The position numbers and the translations under genes are program-made. Of a DNA stretch of 64,000 nucleotides, positions 22,506 through 34,930 are shown piece by piece; within the stretch, counting starts at the first letter, position 1; every line of letters starts with the position of its first letter. A model generated the notes under the pieces. The model was not told the origin of the DNA. It did not search any database and was given only the letters and a program-made list of their open reading frames with translations. The DNA lies in assembly GCF_910594005.1 (NCBI RefSeq), contig NC_057834.1:107907650-107971649 (forward strand), read 5' to 3'. The DNA is from Cervus elaphus. Taxonomy: Eukaryota > Chordata > Mammalia > Artiodactyla > Cervidae.

Positions 22506-23859
22506 ATCATCATCACCATAATCATCAACACAGCAGAAAACCCCCAGCCGAGCTGATATTGAACTTGCAAAATGGTGCAGAGTTCAAAGAAGAGACAAAC
22601 ATTGTGGGCACCTAGCACTGGAGCAACCCATTTCTTTTTCTTTGGCTAAATGCAGAGCATGTAGCATTGATTAGAGTGGCTTTACAGAAACCACTGGAGT
22701 TTGGGATAAAAAGGATATTGATACCCAGAAACAAGGGTGAGAGGAAGAGAGAGAGGAAGTACTCTTGGATTTAATTATTTAATATTATGTTATAAATAAT
22801 TACCACACATGTTATCAGGAATACTAGTGCTTACATAAAACAAAAGCCACAGCAATCTGGCGGTTGGTAATAAAAGCAGGAAACCAGTTTATAACTTTGA
22901 ATCTAGCAATTCTGTCCAAACTGACACCCTCACAAAAGAAGTCAAATGATCCAAAGGTTATTAACATGTATGAATGTGTATGCTGCAGTTCTTGATAATC
23001 ATTAAGAATTCACTATTTCATCCAACAGTTGCTGAGTGCCTGCTAGTGCCAGGAATACAGACCTTAAGTGTGGGGAGATATATACACACAGACAATTAGG
23101 ATTCACTGAAATGAAGGCTCTGAAAAGGCCTGTAAAGGAGAGGGAATCAAGAGCGGGGAATCGATAGGGCAAGTGCTAAGCAAAGAGGAGGGAATCCCTG
23201 AGGCTGATAAGGGGGAGAACCCCATGGATTCTTGGAAACTTGCATATAAAATGGTGTTAAATGAAAGGAAACTAAGAGAAAAGAAAAATAATCACAGAAT
23301 TCAGAGAATGTCAGAACTAGAAAGGACTTCAGAGAACATCCCTTTCAGCAGTTCACAGCCTCTTCCATGGAGTCTTTATGACAGTGAGGCTCACATAGCC
23401 TAACAATGTAGGCAGAGAAAACTTAAGTTCTGGGTCACAATAATAAAACTCTCCAGCTGCTAGTTGTCAATCCAGGAATTGAGAAAACTTTTCAATATAC
23501 TAAAGAGTATGGCTCCATTTAATAAAATGGAAGTTGGGAGTGAACACTTCAGTTGAAAACCAGTGATCTGGCCCAAGCCTTCATGCTATTAGTGAGAATC
23601 TGAGGCCCCAAGCAACCTCTCTACCCCATCACACCAGCATATACTTCTTGCTCAGTTGGTATTCATTGAGTGAGTATTGGTAAATAATAGGAAATGAGAT
23701 GACCTAACCAAGGTTACCCAACTTGTATGTGGTTGGTAACATATACTGATTAAAACTTAGGCACTGGGAGTGAATTTAGACCATGGTACATAGAAATGCA
23801 TGCTCATTATGTTTCCTTTCTTTAATCTGCTCAAGTGTAACCTAAGAAATAAATAATTG
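22506..23859. other. non-coding, faint old repeats
   Basis: About 1.35 kb without a gene. An old-repeat trace (TTGCTGAGTGCCTGCTAGTG) lies near 23028, and 23300-23620 is another faint one. The 76-codon frame at 23173-23403 has no recognisable domain. Confidence 0.45.
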
Positions 23860-23975
23860 GGTAATTCCCTGGAGGTCCAGTGGTTAATTCTGCATGCTTC
23901 CACTGCAGGGGGCACAGGTTCAATCCCTGGTTAGGGAATTAGGACTGCCATGCCACTGGCCAAAAAAAAAAAACA
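23860..23975 (+). mobile_element. CHR-type tRNA-Glu SINE, short form
   Basis: TAATTCCCTGGAGGTCCAGT at the head, box B-like GGTTCAATCCCTGG near 23917, and an A-tail at 23963. The GCAGGGGGCA core resembles half of a CTCF site, as in many copies of this family. Confidence 0.8.
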
Positions 23976-24174
23976 AAACAATGAACAATGGCCTGGTTGG
24001 CTTGACTGTGTAGAAGGGGTCACAGTAGCCTGAAAAGATATGGAGTTCTAGATTCCTCAGGCTGTGTTAGTACCAGTACTTGAAAGCCACCACTGAGGCT
24101 CCCAATACAGTAGACACTAAAAACAGCCAACTGGAAACAGGATCTTTTGACGAGACTGGCCAAGTGCAGAACCC

Positions 24175-24420
24175 GTAGGCGGAGCTCCTCAACACCCGGC
24201 CACTGGTGATGGCTCTCTCCTGCCTTTGCTCTGCTGGAATGCCCCTCCCACACTACCCTCCTCCTTCAGGAGTCAGCACTTATATCCTTTATATCGTAGT
24301 CGCTCTTCAGAGAGCCCCTTTTAGATAACCCTCTTTAAGAAGTTTCCCACTGTTAATCTTCTTTCACATCACAAATGTATAGAAATCTTTCAGGTCCCCA
24401 GGCTCCATGATCTCCCCACT
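24175..24420 (+). repeat. L2 LINE remnant
   Basis: CTCTGCTGGAATGCCCCTCC and AGGAGTCAGCACTTATATCC. Diverged. Sequence 24421-24574 is AT-rich with nothing recognised. Confidence 0.55.
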
Positions 24421-24574
24421 CCCCTATCAGATAACGTTTGCATAGTCTACTAACTACAGAGTTAGTTAGAACCACAGAGTTCCAGGTTATTTTGTTCTTT
24501 TCACTCATAATACTTATAGCTTATTGTGATTTTATATGCATGTGTTTATTATCTATAGGCAGCAACTATAATAT

Positions 24575-24965
24575 TAGTGATTACAGTTAATATTTATTGG
24601 GCACTTACTGGGTCAGGTACTATTCTAAGTATTTTTTATGTCCATTCATTTAATATTCATAACAACTCTCTGAATTGGGTTCTATTATGAGCCTTATTTT
24701 ACAGGTAAGGAAACAGAGATTCAGAGATGAATTTGGCCAAGTTCATACAGTGGGTAAAAGACAGAGACAGGTAGCAGAAACAGGCAACTTGGCTCCAGAA
24801 GTGAAGTAACCTTAATCTCCAAGCAACATGGGAGCACCATAAAGGCAGATTCCATGTCTTTCTTGCACACCATTTCATCCTCAGGACCCTGTAGTGCCTG
24901 ATATGGGGTAGGGGCCTGGTAAATATTTGTTGGAAGGAAGCAAGGGAGGGAGGAGGAGTGAGGAG
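24575..24965. repeat. MIR (reverse) next to L2 end (forward)
   Basis: 24575-24800: reverse MIR with TATTTTACAGGTAAGGAAAC. 24830-24965: L2 end with CACCATAAAGGCAGATTCCA and CCTGATATGGGGTAGGGGCC, then GTAAATATTTGTTGGAAGG. Confidence 0.7.
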
Positions 24966-26369
24966 GAGGATGTGCTGCTAGCCCCATTGTGGACTTCTCG
25001 TAGGTAAAGTGGGGCCGGGACCTGCTGAGGAGTCCCTGCTTCACTTCGGAGCAACAGGGACGATAGGGATAGAGCTGAATGAGACACGGTCCTTGTCCTT
25101 ATGGGGAAGGTGCCTCCATCCTCATCTCAAGGTGGCCCAGTGGTTTGGATGCCCTCAGATGCGCCCAGGGACCCTTCAGTGAGTTCTGGGCTCTTCTTTA
25201 TCTACAGACAGAGGTTCAACTGTGATGCAACTATTCTGCTCCAGGACCCCTGTGTGGATCCTCAGAGCACATCAATGAATTAAGACAGAGCCCTCCCTCA
25301 AGGAGCTCACAAGCTAGTGAGGAAGAGCAAGTCTGAAACCAAGGAGAAGAAAAGAAGTTAGACAGATCAGACTAAGGAAGGAAAGCAGGCACAGAGAGGG
25401 AGACTCGTGCCCTGGACAAATTCTACCCCTGGGAGTCTCTGACTGTCCTGCTTATGGAGTCTGGGACCAGGCATGATTCCCTAGGCAGTGTTTTAGGAAA
25501 TTTAACATGCTTCTCTTCATTTCAGATTCTGTGCCAACAGCATTTCATTGCATGACTCAGAGGTAGTTGGTCTAAGCAGTACTTGGGTTCTCTTAAGACA
25601 GAGGAAACAATAAAACAAGGAGGCTTAATATACTTTTTAAAGAGAGAGTAGCGTTAGTTTCATGGTCTAGTGACTATTCCCAAATGCTCCATATGCTTGA
25701 TTGTTCATGTTATGCAGAGAAACAAGATAAGAGGCCCTGGGCCCACTCAAGACATTTAGGTTTCCATCCTATTTTGGCCACTCAGGTAAGTGATAGCTGG
25801 GGGCTCTCCCTGTCCCCATGGGCTACCTGAAAGAATTTTGATTCCATAACCGTTTTCCAGGAATGTGAGACACACACAATCAAGAATGACTATAACTGGC
25901 AAAAGCAGCTGTTCATATAAGTTAAGAGGCACCTGCCTACCAGAGGCACTAGAGCCTTCCAGGCCCAAGAGTCTGTGATTCTATGATTTAAGTTCTTTGG
26001 ATTGCAAATGGCCACACAAGTAGCAGTGATGTATACACAGGGCCATTAAACACTCTGCGAATTATGCTCAGAATGTTACACCACGGGCAGCATAAGCCAA
26101 CTGGTGTAAAGGCCTACCTGCCCTACTAGGCAACATGTTCTCTGGCTAATTAAACATCCATCTTAATATCACTGTGCTCATTATAATTGTAGATACGGAG
26201 TTTGTATTTTTAAGAAATGTATAAAGTGACTTTGTAATACATTAAACACAATTTAAACTATCCCTGGTAAATATTCTTTTCCTCACTTTATTATTTTTTT
26301 TTCCCTCACTTTATTTTTTAACTAAGAAGGCAATGAATGTTGATGGTAGATTACTATACAGTGAATATT
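24966..26369. other. non-coding, faint old repeats
   Basis: No gene seen in 1.4 kb. Part of 25060-25340 has a fossil-repeat feel (GAGCTCACAAGCTAGTGAGG). A TGACTCA heptamer lies at 25553-25559. Confidence 0.45.
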
Positions 26370-26870
26370 CACTCTCTCTTTCGAAACCTCTATGACTTTC
26401 CAGCTCCGCCACTACTGGACTCAGTCATGTGACTTGCTTCAGCTAATAGGATGTGGGTCAAAATGGCATCAGGCCAGTTCCAAACCTGGGCCTCCACAAG
26501 CTTCCCATGTGTCCGTTTGCCCCCACCTCTATCATGAGAAGGACAGACCCCTGGCAGATTCTGCCTCTCCAGGATGGGTTCTAAGATGAGGCATATGGAA
26601 CAGACCTGAACTTGACCCTCAGCACCGCTTCTCAAGGTTGCACCTGAGCACACACAACACGGCACTCATGTCAGCAGTTCCAGGAAAAGTCATCATCACC
26701 ACTCAGAAAACTGCAGGGGAGGCAGACGCGGTGGGAGGAAAGAAAGCCAGGCAGGGCCTTGAAAGGCTATGCTGCCTCAGCTGACTGCAGACCCGTAAGC
26801 AGAAAACAAAATACTTTGCACTCATGTGTTACTGTGGTTTCTTTCATCACAAAAGTTGACTAATCCACCT
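26370..26870 (+). repeat. MLT1-like LTR remnant
   Basis: CTTTCCAGCTCCGCCACTAC, CATGTGACTTGCTTCAGCTA and a degraded end near 26825 match the layout of the LTR-like elements also seen at 35400 and 38741. The subfamily is uncertain. Confidence 0.45.
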
Positions 26871-27119
26871 ATGGTGATCAGTAACAATGTACAGAAATCA
26901 TTTACTTTTAAAAGTAAATAAAATCTCTCTCATCCCACCCCCTAGTAAGATAGCTAACAAAAACCATTCATTCTATTAATAATGTTCTACTCCTTTTTCT
27001 GGGTTTTGCAAGGATTACATGAGCAAATGCATGTGAAAAGCACTTAGCCGAGGATGGGCATGTGACGTAAGCATTCCGTAAACATTTGCTTCTCTTATTA
27101 ATATTCTCATGTAAACAAA

Positions 27120-27330
27120 TATGCTCAGATATAGGGTTTTTAATTTATGCAAAAATGAGACCAAGTTATACACATTACTGTATAACTTGCTTTCTATAAC
27201 ACTATATTATGGGCTTTTCTCCAGGTCAACTCATTTTTTTTAAGGGCAACTACTCACTTTTTTACAATGGCTACACAATATTCCACAGTTTGAATAATTT
27301 TTTACTTATTTCCATCTTATAGATACAGAA
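27120..27330 (+). repeat. old L1 3' fragment
   Basis: The run GCAAAAATGAGACCAAGTTA, TAACTTGCTTTCTATAACAC and GGCTACACAATATTCCACAG is typical of ancient mammalian L1 3' UTRs. Confidence 0.65.
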
Positions 27331-28414
27331 GCTAAGATTCAGAGAGCTAAGAAGGTGTCTGACCAAACATTGGCTGCTCTTCCTCATCAGCCGTGTGACA
27401 CACCATGACCACTCAAAGTGAGAGGAAGTGACTGTGGGCAAGGCTTTAAGAAGTACTCTGTGGTGTCACCTCTCTCTTCCCTGTGACACAAACCAGCAAT
27501 ATCTCGTACAGGAAATATTGTACTTCTTCTGAAGAAGTGTATTGTACACTTCTTCACCCAGGGTCTCTGAATAAAGTGCTAAGCCCTAAATGAGGATGGA
27601 TAGGTAATATGCACATCAATTAAACTCATGTTGTTTCAAGCCTCTGAGATTTGGGGAGGGGGGTTGTTTGTGGCCACAATACAACTTAGACAATGTTAAT
27701 ACAGTGTTTCAAGACTTCCAAATGTTTGGGTGTTCACTGTCACTGGTTTGACCAAGCAGCAACATGCTAGTCAATCAAGATGTGGGTTGATGGGATAATA
27801 AGAAACTATTTCCTCCCTAACTTCATTCTTTAAAATTATCCATAGCCCTCTCCCTTGCTGCCAAATCACTATGCAAAGGACATGAGAGCATCACAGAAAT
27901 GAGAGATGTAATGACATAGTCCGGTAAGTGGAGGACCATTTTTTGCACGTGGCAAGCTTCTTACGTCAGTCAGGATCATGAGAATGTGGATCCAATTTCT
28001 CCAAGTTGCAAACAATATACACAAGAACATGCAACATGGCACTAAAGTCAGTAGTTCCACAAAAAGCCATCCTCAGTACTTAGATAATGGCCGGGGAGGC
28101 AGACGAAATGGAGAGGAAGTAGAATGAATGGGACCGGAGGAAAGCCCACTCCAGCACCACTGTGCATCAGCTCTTGACCTCACCTTGCTCAGACAACTGC
28201 TCTGAGGATCCGATGATGTACAGCAGGTGCAATCACAATTAAGGAGAAAATACACTCTGAGTTTCAGAATTCCTAATGTAACACATGTTTACTGTATACA
28301 GTTTCAAAACAAACAGTGAAACATAAGGGGGAAAATAGAAATTACTCAAATATTGCAAATGTTGACATCTTGATGGTAAATCAGCTATATTTTCTTCTAG
28401 GTAAATGCATACAC
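27331..28414. repeat. LTR-like end, then old L1 traces
   Basis: 27600-27712 holds an LTR-like end (TTGTTTCAAGCCTCTGAGAT). 28020-28150 resembles 26640-26740 closely enough to be the same repeat. 28265-28414 is AT-rich and L1-like (TAACACATGTTTACTGTATA). No gene. Confidence 0.45.
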
Positions 28415-29688
28415 TGTCCACACAATTGCGCTCATTTCACATGCGAGCAATGTAATGCTCAAACTCCTTCAAGTTGGGCTTCAACAGTATGTGAAGAAAG
28501 AACTTCCAGATGTACAAGCTGGATTTAGAAAAGTCAGAGGAACCAGAGATCAAATTGCCAATATTGGTTGGATCATAGAAAAAGCAAGGGAATTCCAGAA
28601 AAACACCTATTTCTGTTTCACTGACTATGCTAAAGCCTTTGACTGTGTGGATCATAATTGGTGGAAAATTCTTAAAGAGATGGGAATACCGGATGACCTT
28701 ACCCTCCTCCTGAGAAACCTGCAATCAGGTTAAGAAGCAACAGTTAGAACTGGACATGGAACAATGGACTGGTTCAAAATTGGAAAAGGAGTACGTCAAG
28801 GCTGTATACTGTCACCCTGCTTATTTAACTTATATGAAGAGTACATCATGCAAGATGCTGAGCTGGATGAAGCACAAGCTGGAATTAAGATTGCTGGGAA
28901 AAATATCAATAACTTCAGATATGCAGATGACACCACCCTAATGGCAGACAGCAAAGACAACTAAAGAGCCTCTTAATGAGTGAAAGAGGAGAGTGGAAAA
29001 AGCTGGCTTAAAACTCAACATTCAAAAAACAAAGATCATGGCATCTAGTCATGGCATCACTTCATGGCAAATAGATGGGGAAACAATGGAAACAGTGACA
29101 GACTTTATTTTCTTGGGCTCCAAAATCATTGCAGATGGTGATTGCAGCCATGAAATGAAAAGATGCTTGCTCCTTGGAAGAAAAGCTATGACAAACCTAG
29201 ATAGCACATTAAAAAGCAGAGACATCACTTTGCCAGCAAAGGTCCATATAGTCAAAGCTATGGTTTTTCCAGTAGTCACATATGGAAGTGAGAATTGGAC
29301 CATAAAGAAGGCACAGTGCTGAAGAACTGATGCTTTCAAATTGTGGTACTAGAGAAGACTCTTGAGAATCCCTTGGACAGCAAGGGGATCAAATCAGTCA
29401 GTCCTAAAGGAAATCAACCCTGAATATTCATTGGAAGGACTGATGCTGAAGCTGAAGCTCCAATCCTTTGGCCACCTGATGTGAAAAGACCCTGATGCTG
29501 GAAAAGACTGAGGGCAGGATGAGAAGGGGGCAAAAGAGGATGAGATGGTTGGATGCCATTACTGAATCAATGGACATGAGTTTGAGCAAACTCTAGGAGA
29601 TAGTGACGGACAGGGAAGCCTGGTGTGCTGCAGTCCATGGAGTCACAACGAGTCCAACAGGATTTCGTGACTGAACAACAACAAAAAT
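28415..29688 (+). mobile_element. BovB LINE, 5'-truncated, broken
   Basis: About 1.27 kb of BovB, from mid reverse transcriptase to the 3' end. Visible features: RT motif A zone DYAKAFDCVDH near 28625, the catalytic YADD tetrad intact near 28920, and the EVTDFIFLGSKI-like region at about 29090. A nonsense TAA lies at 28731-28733 and frame breaks follow near 28960. There is no endonuclease domain. The 3' end lies in AACAACAACAAAA. It cannot be active. Confidence 0.93.
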
Positions 29689-29759
29689 GCATACACATGG
29701 AGTACAGGGTCTTCCATATGCATTTATCAAGTATGTGCATACATAAATTAAGAGTTCCT

Positions 29760-30190
29760 CCTCTCATGCTCATCTTCTCCGTGCTTCCTCTTCAGCTCAC
29801 CTTCTGGTCCCTCCAAACACAACCCCATCTTCAAGCCCATACCTAAGCCTTTGTATGTGCATTCACTCTTCCTAGAATACTCTTCCTGTCTCCACTGTCT
29901 CCTCTTCTCCTGGCTAACCTACTCATCCTTGTGGTCTCAATGTATTCACTACCTTAACAGAGGACAATTCTCTGACTCCCACCCCTGCAGATGTCCCTTC
30001 CATGTGCATCCCAGAAGATCCTGTCCTTCTTTCTCACAGCACAGTCATGCTCAACTCGTCTTGCCTCTTTATTTCTATTTTCCTTGCTATACCCCAATTT
30101 ATGGGCAGGTACTGTGGCTTTTGTTCACCAATGTTTCCCTGTGTCTAGCTCATAGTGAACTCTCAAAAACTGTTGAATAATGAATAACAT
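29760..30190 (+). repeat. L2 LINE 3' end remnant
   Basis: GCTCACCTTCTGGTCCCTCC, GCATTCACTCTTCCTAGAAT and CTGTGTCTAGCTCATAGTGA, ending near TGTTGAATAATG. Stretch 30191-30596 is AT-rich and non-coding. Confidence 0.65.
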
Positions 30191-30596
30191 TTAATAATTC
30201 ATGTTACCTATGCTTCTTCTGAAACCCCCAAAGCACCTGGAATTGCTCAATAAATATCCACCAAAAGATTAAATATACAAGAGAAAGTAAGACAAAGCAA
30301 CATGTCTCATTAAATTTATAAATCAGTTGGGAAGAAAACATGAGCAAAAAGGAAGCATCAGTGTGTAATTAAGTGCTGTGTCTTTTACTTCTGCCTCCTC
30401 CACTAATTCTCTTTAAACAAGAAAGGGTGAAACAAAGTCCCTAACTTCAGTTCCACGTTTCTTCTCTCTTGGAGGGCATCTTACAGCACAAGTTGGAATA
30501 AGAAGACACTAGCAGCTTTAACATATATACTCCAAAAATCTCAGTATTTCAACACTAAAGTTGATTTCTCATTCAGGTAAAGTCCAGTGCAAAAAT

Positions 30597-30629
30597 AAAA
30601 ACAAACAAACAAACAAACAAACAAACAAT
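30597..30629 (+). repeat. (CAAA)n microsatellite
   Basis: About eight uninterrupted ACAA-type units follow AAAATAAAA. Confidence 0.95.
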
Positions 30630-30914
30630 CTTCCACGTGGTCATTCAAGATCCAGGCTCCTTTTAGCCTATGGCTCTGCCTTTCTCTACGAACCTGACAT
30701 TGAACCAGAAGATGGGGAGAGATGGTTTTATGAGCCAGGTCTGTACGTGGCACACATCACATTCACCTCTTTTGCACTGGTTTAAGTTCAGCCACACCCA
30801 ATTACAAAGGAGGCTGGGAAATGTGGCTGAGCTGTATGCTCAGGAGGAAAGGAAAAGGGGTTTTAGAAAAACTTTGTAGTTCTTCTTCCACAAATAGTAA
30901 GGGAGTATCTAGTC

Positions 30915-31080
30915 TTTTAAGATTTCACTTTATTTTTTTATTATTTATTTATTTATTTCTTTTGGCTGGGCTGTGTCTTAGTTACAGTATGTGGGATCTA
31001 GTTTCCTGACCAGGGATTGAATCCAGGTCCCCTGCATTAGGAGTGCAGAGTCTTAGCTGCTGGACCACCAGGGAATTCCC
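30915..31080 (-). mobile_element. CHR-type tRNA-Glu SINE
   Basis: Reverse copy. The A-tail appears as a T-rich/(ATTT)n run on the left, then TGACCAGGGATTGAATCCAG (box B complement) and GACCACCAGGGAATTCCC at the head. A 14-bp target duplication with one mismatch flanks it (30901-30914 and 31081-31094, GGGAGTATC then AGTC). Confidence 0.88.
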
Positions 31081-31094
31081 GGGAGTATCCAGTC

Positions 31095-31395
31095 GTAAGT
31101 GATCCCAAGTACAGGTAATTTTGACTTATAGACATTAAAAACACTTGTTTTGATAGAAGAATATTCATATAACAAATATTTAACATGAGAAAATATCATC
31201 TCAGGTTTTCACATTTTGAAAGGAAAAAAAAGGGTGTGGTCAGTTCCAGAACTGAGAAACAAAGCCACTAATACTGGTGACCACTCCCAATTCTAAAAGA
31301 GTATATTTTAAAAGGTTTTTATAAATTTCGAAAATAAATAAGTGTAACTTGAATACTATAGGTTACTAAAAGCTCATCAGGAATTATCATACACT
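31095..31395. other. non-coding, AT-rich
   Basis: About 300 bp with no feature seen. Confidence 0.5.
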
Positions 31396-31407
31396 AAACC
31401 AGTATTG

Positions 31408-32543
31408 CCAACATCTGCTAGATCATCGAACAAGCAAGAGAATTTCAGAAAAACATCTATTTCTGCTTTATTGACTATGCCAAAGCCTTTGACTGTGTGG
31501 ATCACAATAAACTGTGGAAAATTCTGAAAGAGATGGGACTACCAGACCAGCTGACCTGCCTCTTGAGAAGCCTGTATGCAGGTCAGGAAGCAACAGTTAG
31601 AACTGGACATGGAACAACAGACTGGTTCCAAACAGGAAAAGGAGTACGTCAAGGCTGTATATTGTCACCCTGCTTATTTAACTTATATGCAGAGTACATC
31701 ATGAGAAACGCTGGGCTGGAAGAAGCATAAGCTGGAATCAAGATTGCTGGGAGAAATATCAATAACCTCAGATATGCAAATGACACCACCCTTATGGCAG
31801 AAAGTGAGGAAGAACTAAAGAGCCTCTTGATGAAAGTGAAAGAGGAGAGTGAAAAAGTTGGCTTAAAGCTCCACATTCAGAAAACTAAGATCATGGCATC
31901 CAGTCCCATCACTTCATGGCAAATAGATGGGGAAACAGTGTCAGACTTTATTTTGGGGGGCTCCAAAATCACTGCAGATGGTGATTGCAGCCATGAAATT
32001 AAAAGACACTTACTCCTTGGAAGGAAAGTTATGACCAACCTAGACAGCATATTAAAAAGCAGAGACATTACTTTGTCAACAAAGGTCCATCTAGTCAAGG
32101 CTATGGTTTTTCCAGTAGTCATGTATGGATGTGAGAGTTGGTCTGTGAAGAAAGCTGAGCATTGAAGAATTGATGCTTTTGAACTGTGGTGTTGGAGAAG
32201 ACTCTTGAGAGTCGCTTGGACTGCAAGGAGATCCAACCAGTCCATCCTAAAGGAGATAAGTCCTGGGTGTTCATTGGAAGGACTGATGCTGAAGCTGAAA
32301 CTACAATACTTTGGCCACCTGATGGGAAGAGCTGACTCATTTGAAAAGACCCCGATGCCGGGAAAGATTGAGGGCAGGAGGAGAAGGGGACGACAGAGGA
32401 TCAGATGGTTGGATGGCATCACTGACTCGATGGACATGAGTTTGGGTAAACTCCAGCAGTTGGTGATGGACAGGGAAGCCTGCTGTGCTGCGATTCATGG
32501 GGTCACAAAGAGTCGGACACGACTGAGTGACTGAACTGAACTG
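31408..32543 (+). mobile_element. BovB LINE, 5'-truncated, TSD-bounded
   Basis: 1.14 kb of BovB from the reverse transcriptase to the (TGAAC)n tail. An exact 12-bp target duplication AAACCAGTATTG lies at 31396-31407 and 32544-32555, so both ends are defined. One reading frame stays in phase through the copy, broken by nonsense codons (31728-31730 and 32163-32165). The catalytic YADD is changed to YAND (codon 31779-31781). It ends with the RTRLSD-type C-terminus. Fairly young but dead. Confidence 0.96.
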
Positions 32544-32555
32544 AAACCAGTATTG

Positions 32556-33100
32556 AGTCTAGTACATAGTAAGCAGTAAATATGTATTGAGTAGATTATT
32601 TCCATTCTACTTTAAAAGCAACTGTCACATTGATAAATAGCTATAACTTCAGAAAGTTCTTCCTTTTACAGCAGAGTTTTCCTCTGTAACTGCTAGTTAT
32701 TACCCTCGCTCTGATCTCAAAACCTACAGTATAAGTTAACTCCCCCATGTGATAGCTGCACAACTATCTGGAGACTTATCTACATGGTCTCAAGGTCTTT
32801 TATTCCTCCCCCTGGGTAAATATTCCCAGTTCCTTCAATTCTTCTCCACTGGACATAGATTTGAGCTGGTTACCATTTGGCTGACCTTCTCTGAGATCTC
32901 ACGGATTGATCACAATTTTATGTCCACAATGTTCCCACTGAGATCCTATCAGCAGTATTCAGTAGATTTATCAGGCCCCAGCTCTGAGGATCCATAGAAT
33001 GATTTAAGCAGAGATGATGCTGTCAAAGGGATTCCTGCATTGGGAAAAGCACAGGACTTAGAAGGTGGCTTTAAGGGCCCTTGTTACTTTATGACCCCTT
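32556..33100. other. non-coding, possible old repeat
   Basis: No gene. 32740-33000 may be an old diverged repeat, not identified. Confidence 0.4.
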
Positions 33101-33117
33101 AAGTTTGTAGGTGTTCT

Positions 33118-34619
33118 CAAAGACAGAAATATAGATCAATGGGACAAAATAGAAAACCCAGAGATAAATCCATGCACCTATGGACACCTTATCTTTGACA
33201 AAAGAGGCAAAAATTTACAATGGAGAAAAGACAATCTCTTCAACAAGTGGTGCTGGGAAAACGGGTCAACCACGTGTAAAACAATGAAACTAGAACACTT
33301 TTTAACACCATACACAAAAATAAACTCAAAATTGATTAAAGATCTAAATGTAAGACCAGAAACTATAAAACTCCTAGAGGAAAACATAGGCAAAACACTC
33401 TCTGACATAAATCACAGCAAGATCATCTATGACCCACCTCCCAGAGTAATGGAAATAAAAGCAAAAATAAGCAAATGGGACCTAATTAAACTTAAAAGCT
33501 TTTGCACAACAAAGGAAACTATAAGCAAGATGAAAAGATAGTCTCCAGAATGGGAGAAAATAGCAAATGAAACTGATGAAGAATTAATTTCCAAAATTTA
33601 CAAGCAGCTCATGCAGCTCAATACCAGAAAAATAAACAACCCAATCAAAAAATGGGCCAAAGAACTAAACAGACATTTCTCCAAAGAAGACATACAGATG
33701 GCTAAACAAACACATGAAAAAGATGCTCAACATCACTCATTATCAGAGAAATGCCAATCAAAACCACAGTGAGGTACCATCTCACACCAGTTAGAATGGC
33801 TGCTATCAAAAAGTCTACAAACAATAAATGCTGGAGAGGGTGTGGAGAAAAGGGAACCCTCTTACACTGTTGGTGGGAATGCAAACTAGTACAGCCACTA
33901 TGGAGAACAGTGTGGAGATTCCTTTAAAAACTGCAATAGAACTGCCATACGACCCAGCAATCCCACTGCTGGGCATACACACCGAGGAAACCAGAACTGA
34001 AAGAGACATGTGTACCCCAATGTTCATTGCAGCACTGTTTACAATAGCTAAGGCATGGAATTAACCTAGATGTCCATTGGCAGACAAATGGTTAAGAAAG
34101 CTGTGGTACATATACACAATGGAATATTATTCAGCTATTAAAAAGAACACATTTGAATCAGTTCTAATGAGGTGGATGAAACTGGAGCCTATTATACAGA
34201 GTGAAGTAAGTCAGAAAGAAAAACACCAATACAGTATATTAAAGCATATATATGGAATTTAGAAAGATGGTAATGGCGACCCTATACACGAGACAGCAAA
34301 AGAGACAAAGATATAAAGAACAGACTTTTGGACTCTGTGGGAGAAGTCAAGGGTGGGATGATTTGAGAGAATAGCATTGAAACATGTACATTACCATATG
34401 TGAAATAGATCACTAGTTCAAGTTCGATGCATGAAACAGGGCACTCAAAGCTGGTGCACTGGGACAACCCAGAGGGATGGGGTGGGGAGGGGGGTGGGAG
34501 GGGGGTTCGGGATGGGGGACACATGTACACCTGTGGCTGATTCATGTCAATGTATGGCAAAAACCACCACAATATTGTAAAGTAATTAGTCTCCAATTAA
34601 AATAATTTAAGTTAAAAAA
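33118..34619 (+). mobile_element. L1 3' half, TSD-bounded
   Basis: 1.5 kb of a ruminant L1, from late ORF2 through the 3' UTR to an A-run. ORF2 C-terminal sequence is visible, including the hallmark MEYYSAIKKN at about 34107. The frame shifts between 33541 and 33828, so ORF2 is broken. The G-rich tract at 34475-34510 belongs to the L1 3' UTR. The flanking duplication AAGTTTGTAGGTGTTCT is at 33101-33117 and 34620-34636 (its first As merge with the A-tail). Confidence 0.95.
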
Positions 34620-34744
34620 AAGTTTGTAGGTGTTCTGAGTGCTGAAAAGACATCACAGTAAGGGGGGATGGTGTGTACAACAGCGTGCGCATCCCAGCCA
34701 CTTTTCTCTCTTCTCAGAATGGATTTGTCTACAGGATGCACACA

Positions 34745-34930
34745 GTCAGTGTCCATTTGGAGAAGGCCTGCAATGCAGGCGACCTGGTTTCAATCCCTGG
34801 TTTGGGAAGATTCCCTGGAGAAGGGAAAGGCTACCCACTACAGTATTCTGGCCTGGAGAATTCCATGGACTGTATAGTCCATGGGGTCACAGAGAATCAG
34901 ACACAACTGAGCGACTTTCAATTTCACCTT
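34745..34930 (+). mobile_element. Bov-tA SINE, diverged head
   Basis: CCTGCAATGCAGGCGACCTG, GGTTTCAATCCCTGGTTTGG, GAGAATTCCATGGACTGTAT, and AGAATCAGACACAACTGAGC, then GACTTTCAATTTCACC. The first ~25 bp of the tRNA-like part are lost. Sequence 34931-35399 shows no gene. Confidence 0.85.

Noticed and set aside
23890..23945. CTCF site in the CHR SINE
   Set aside because: GCAGGGGGCA fits only the right part of the motif; the CCA at the left is lost.
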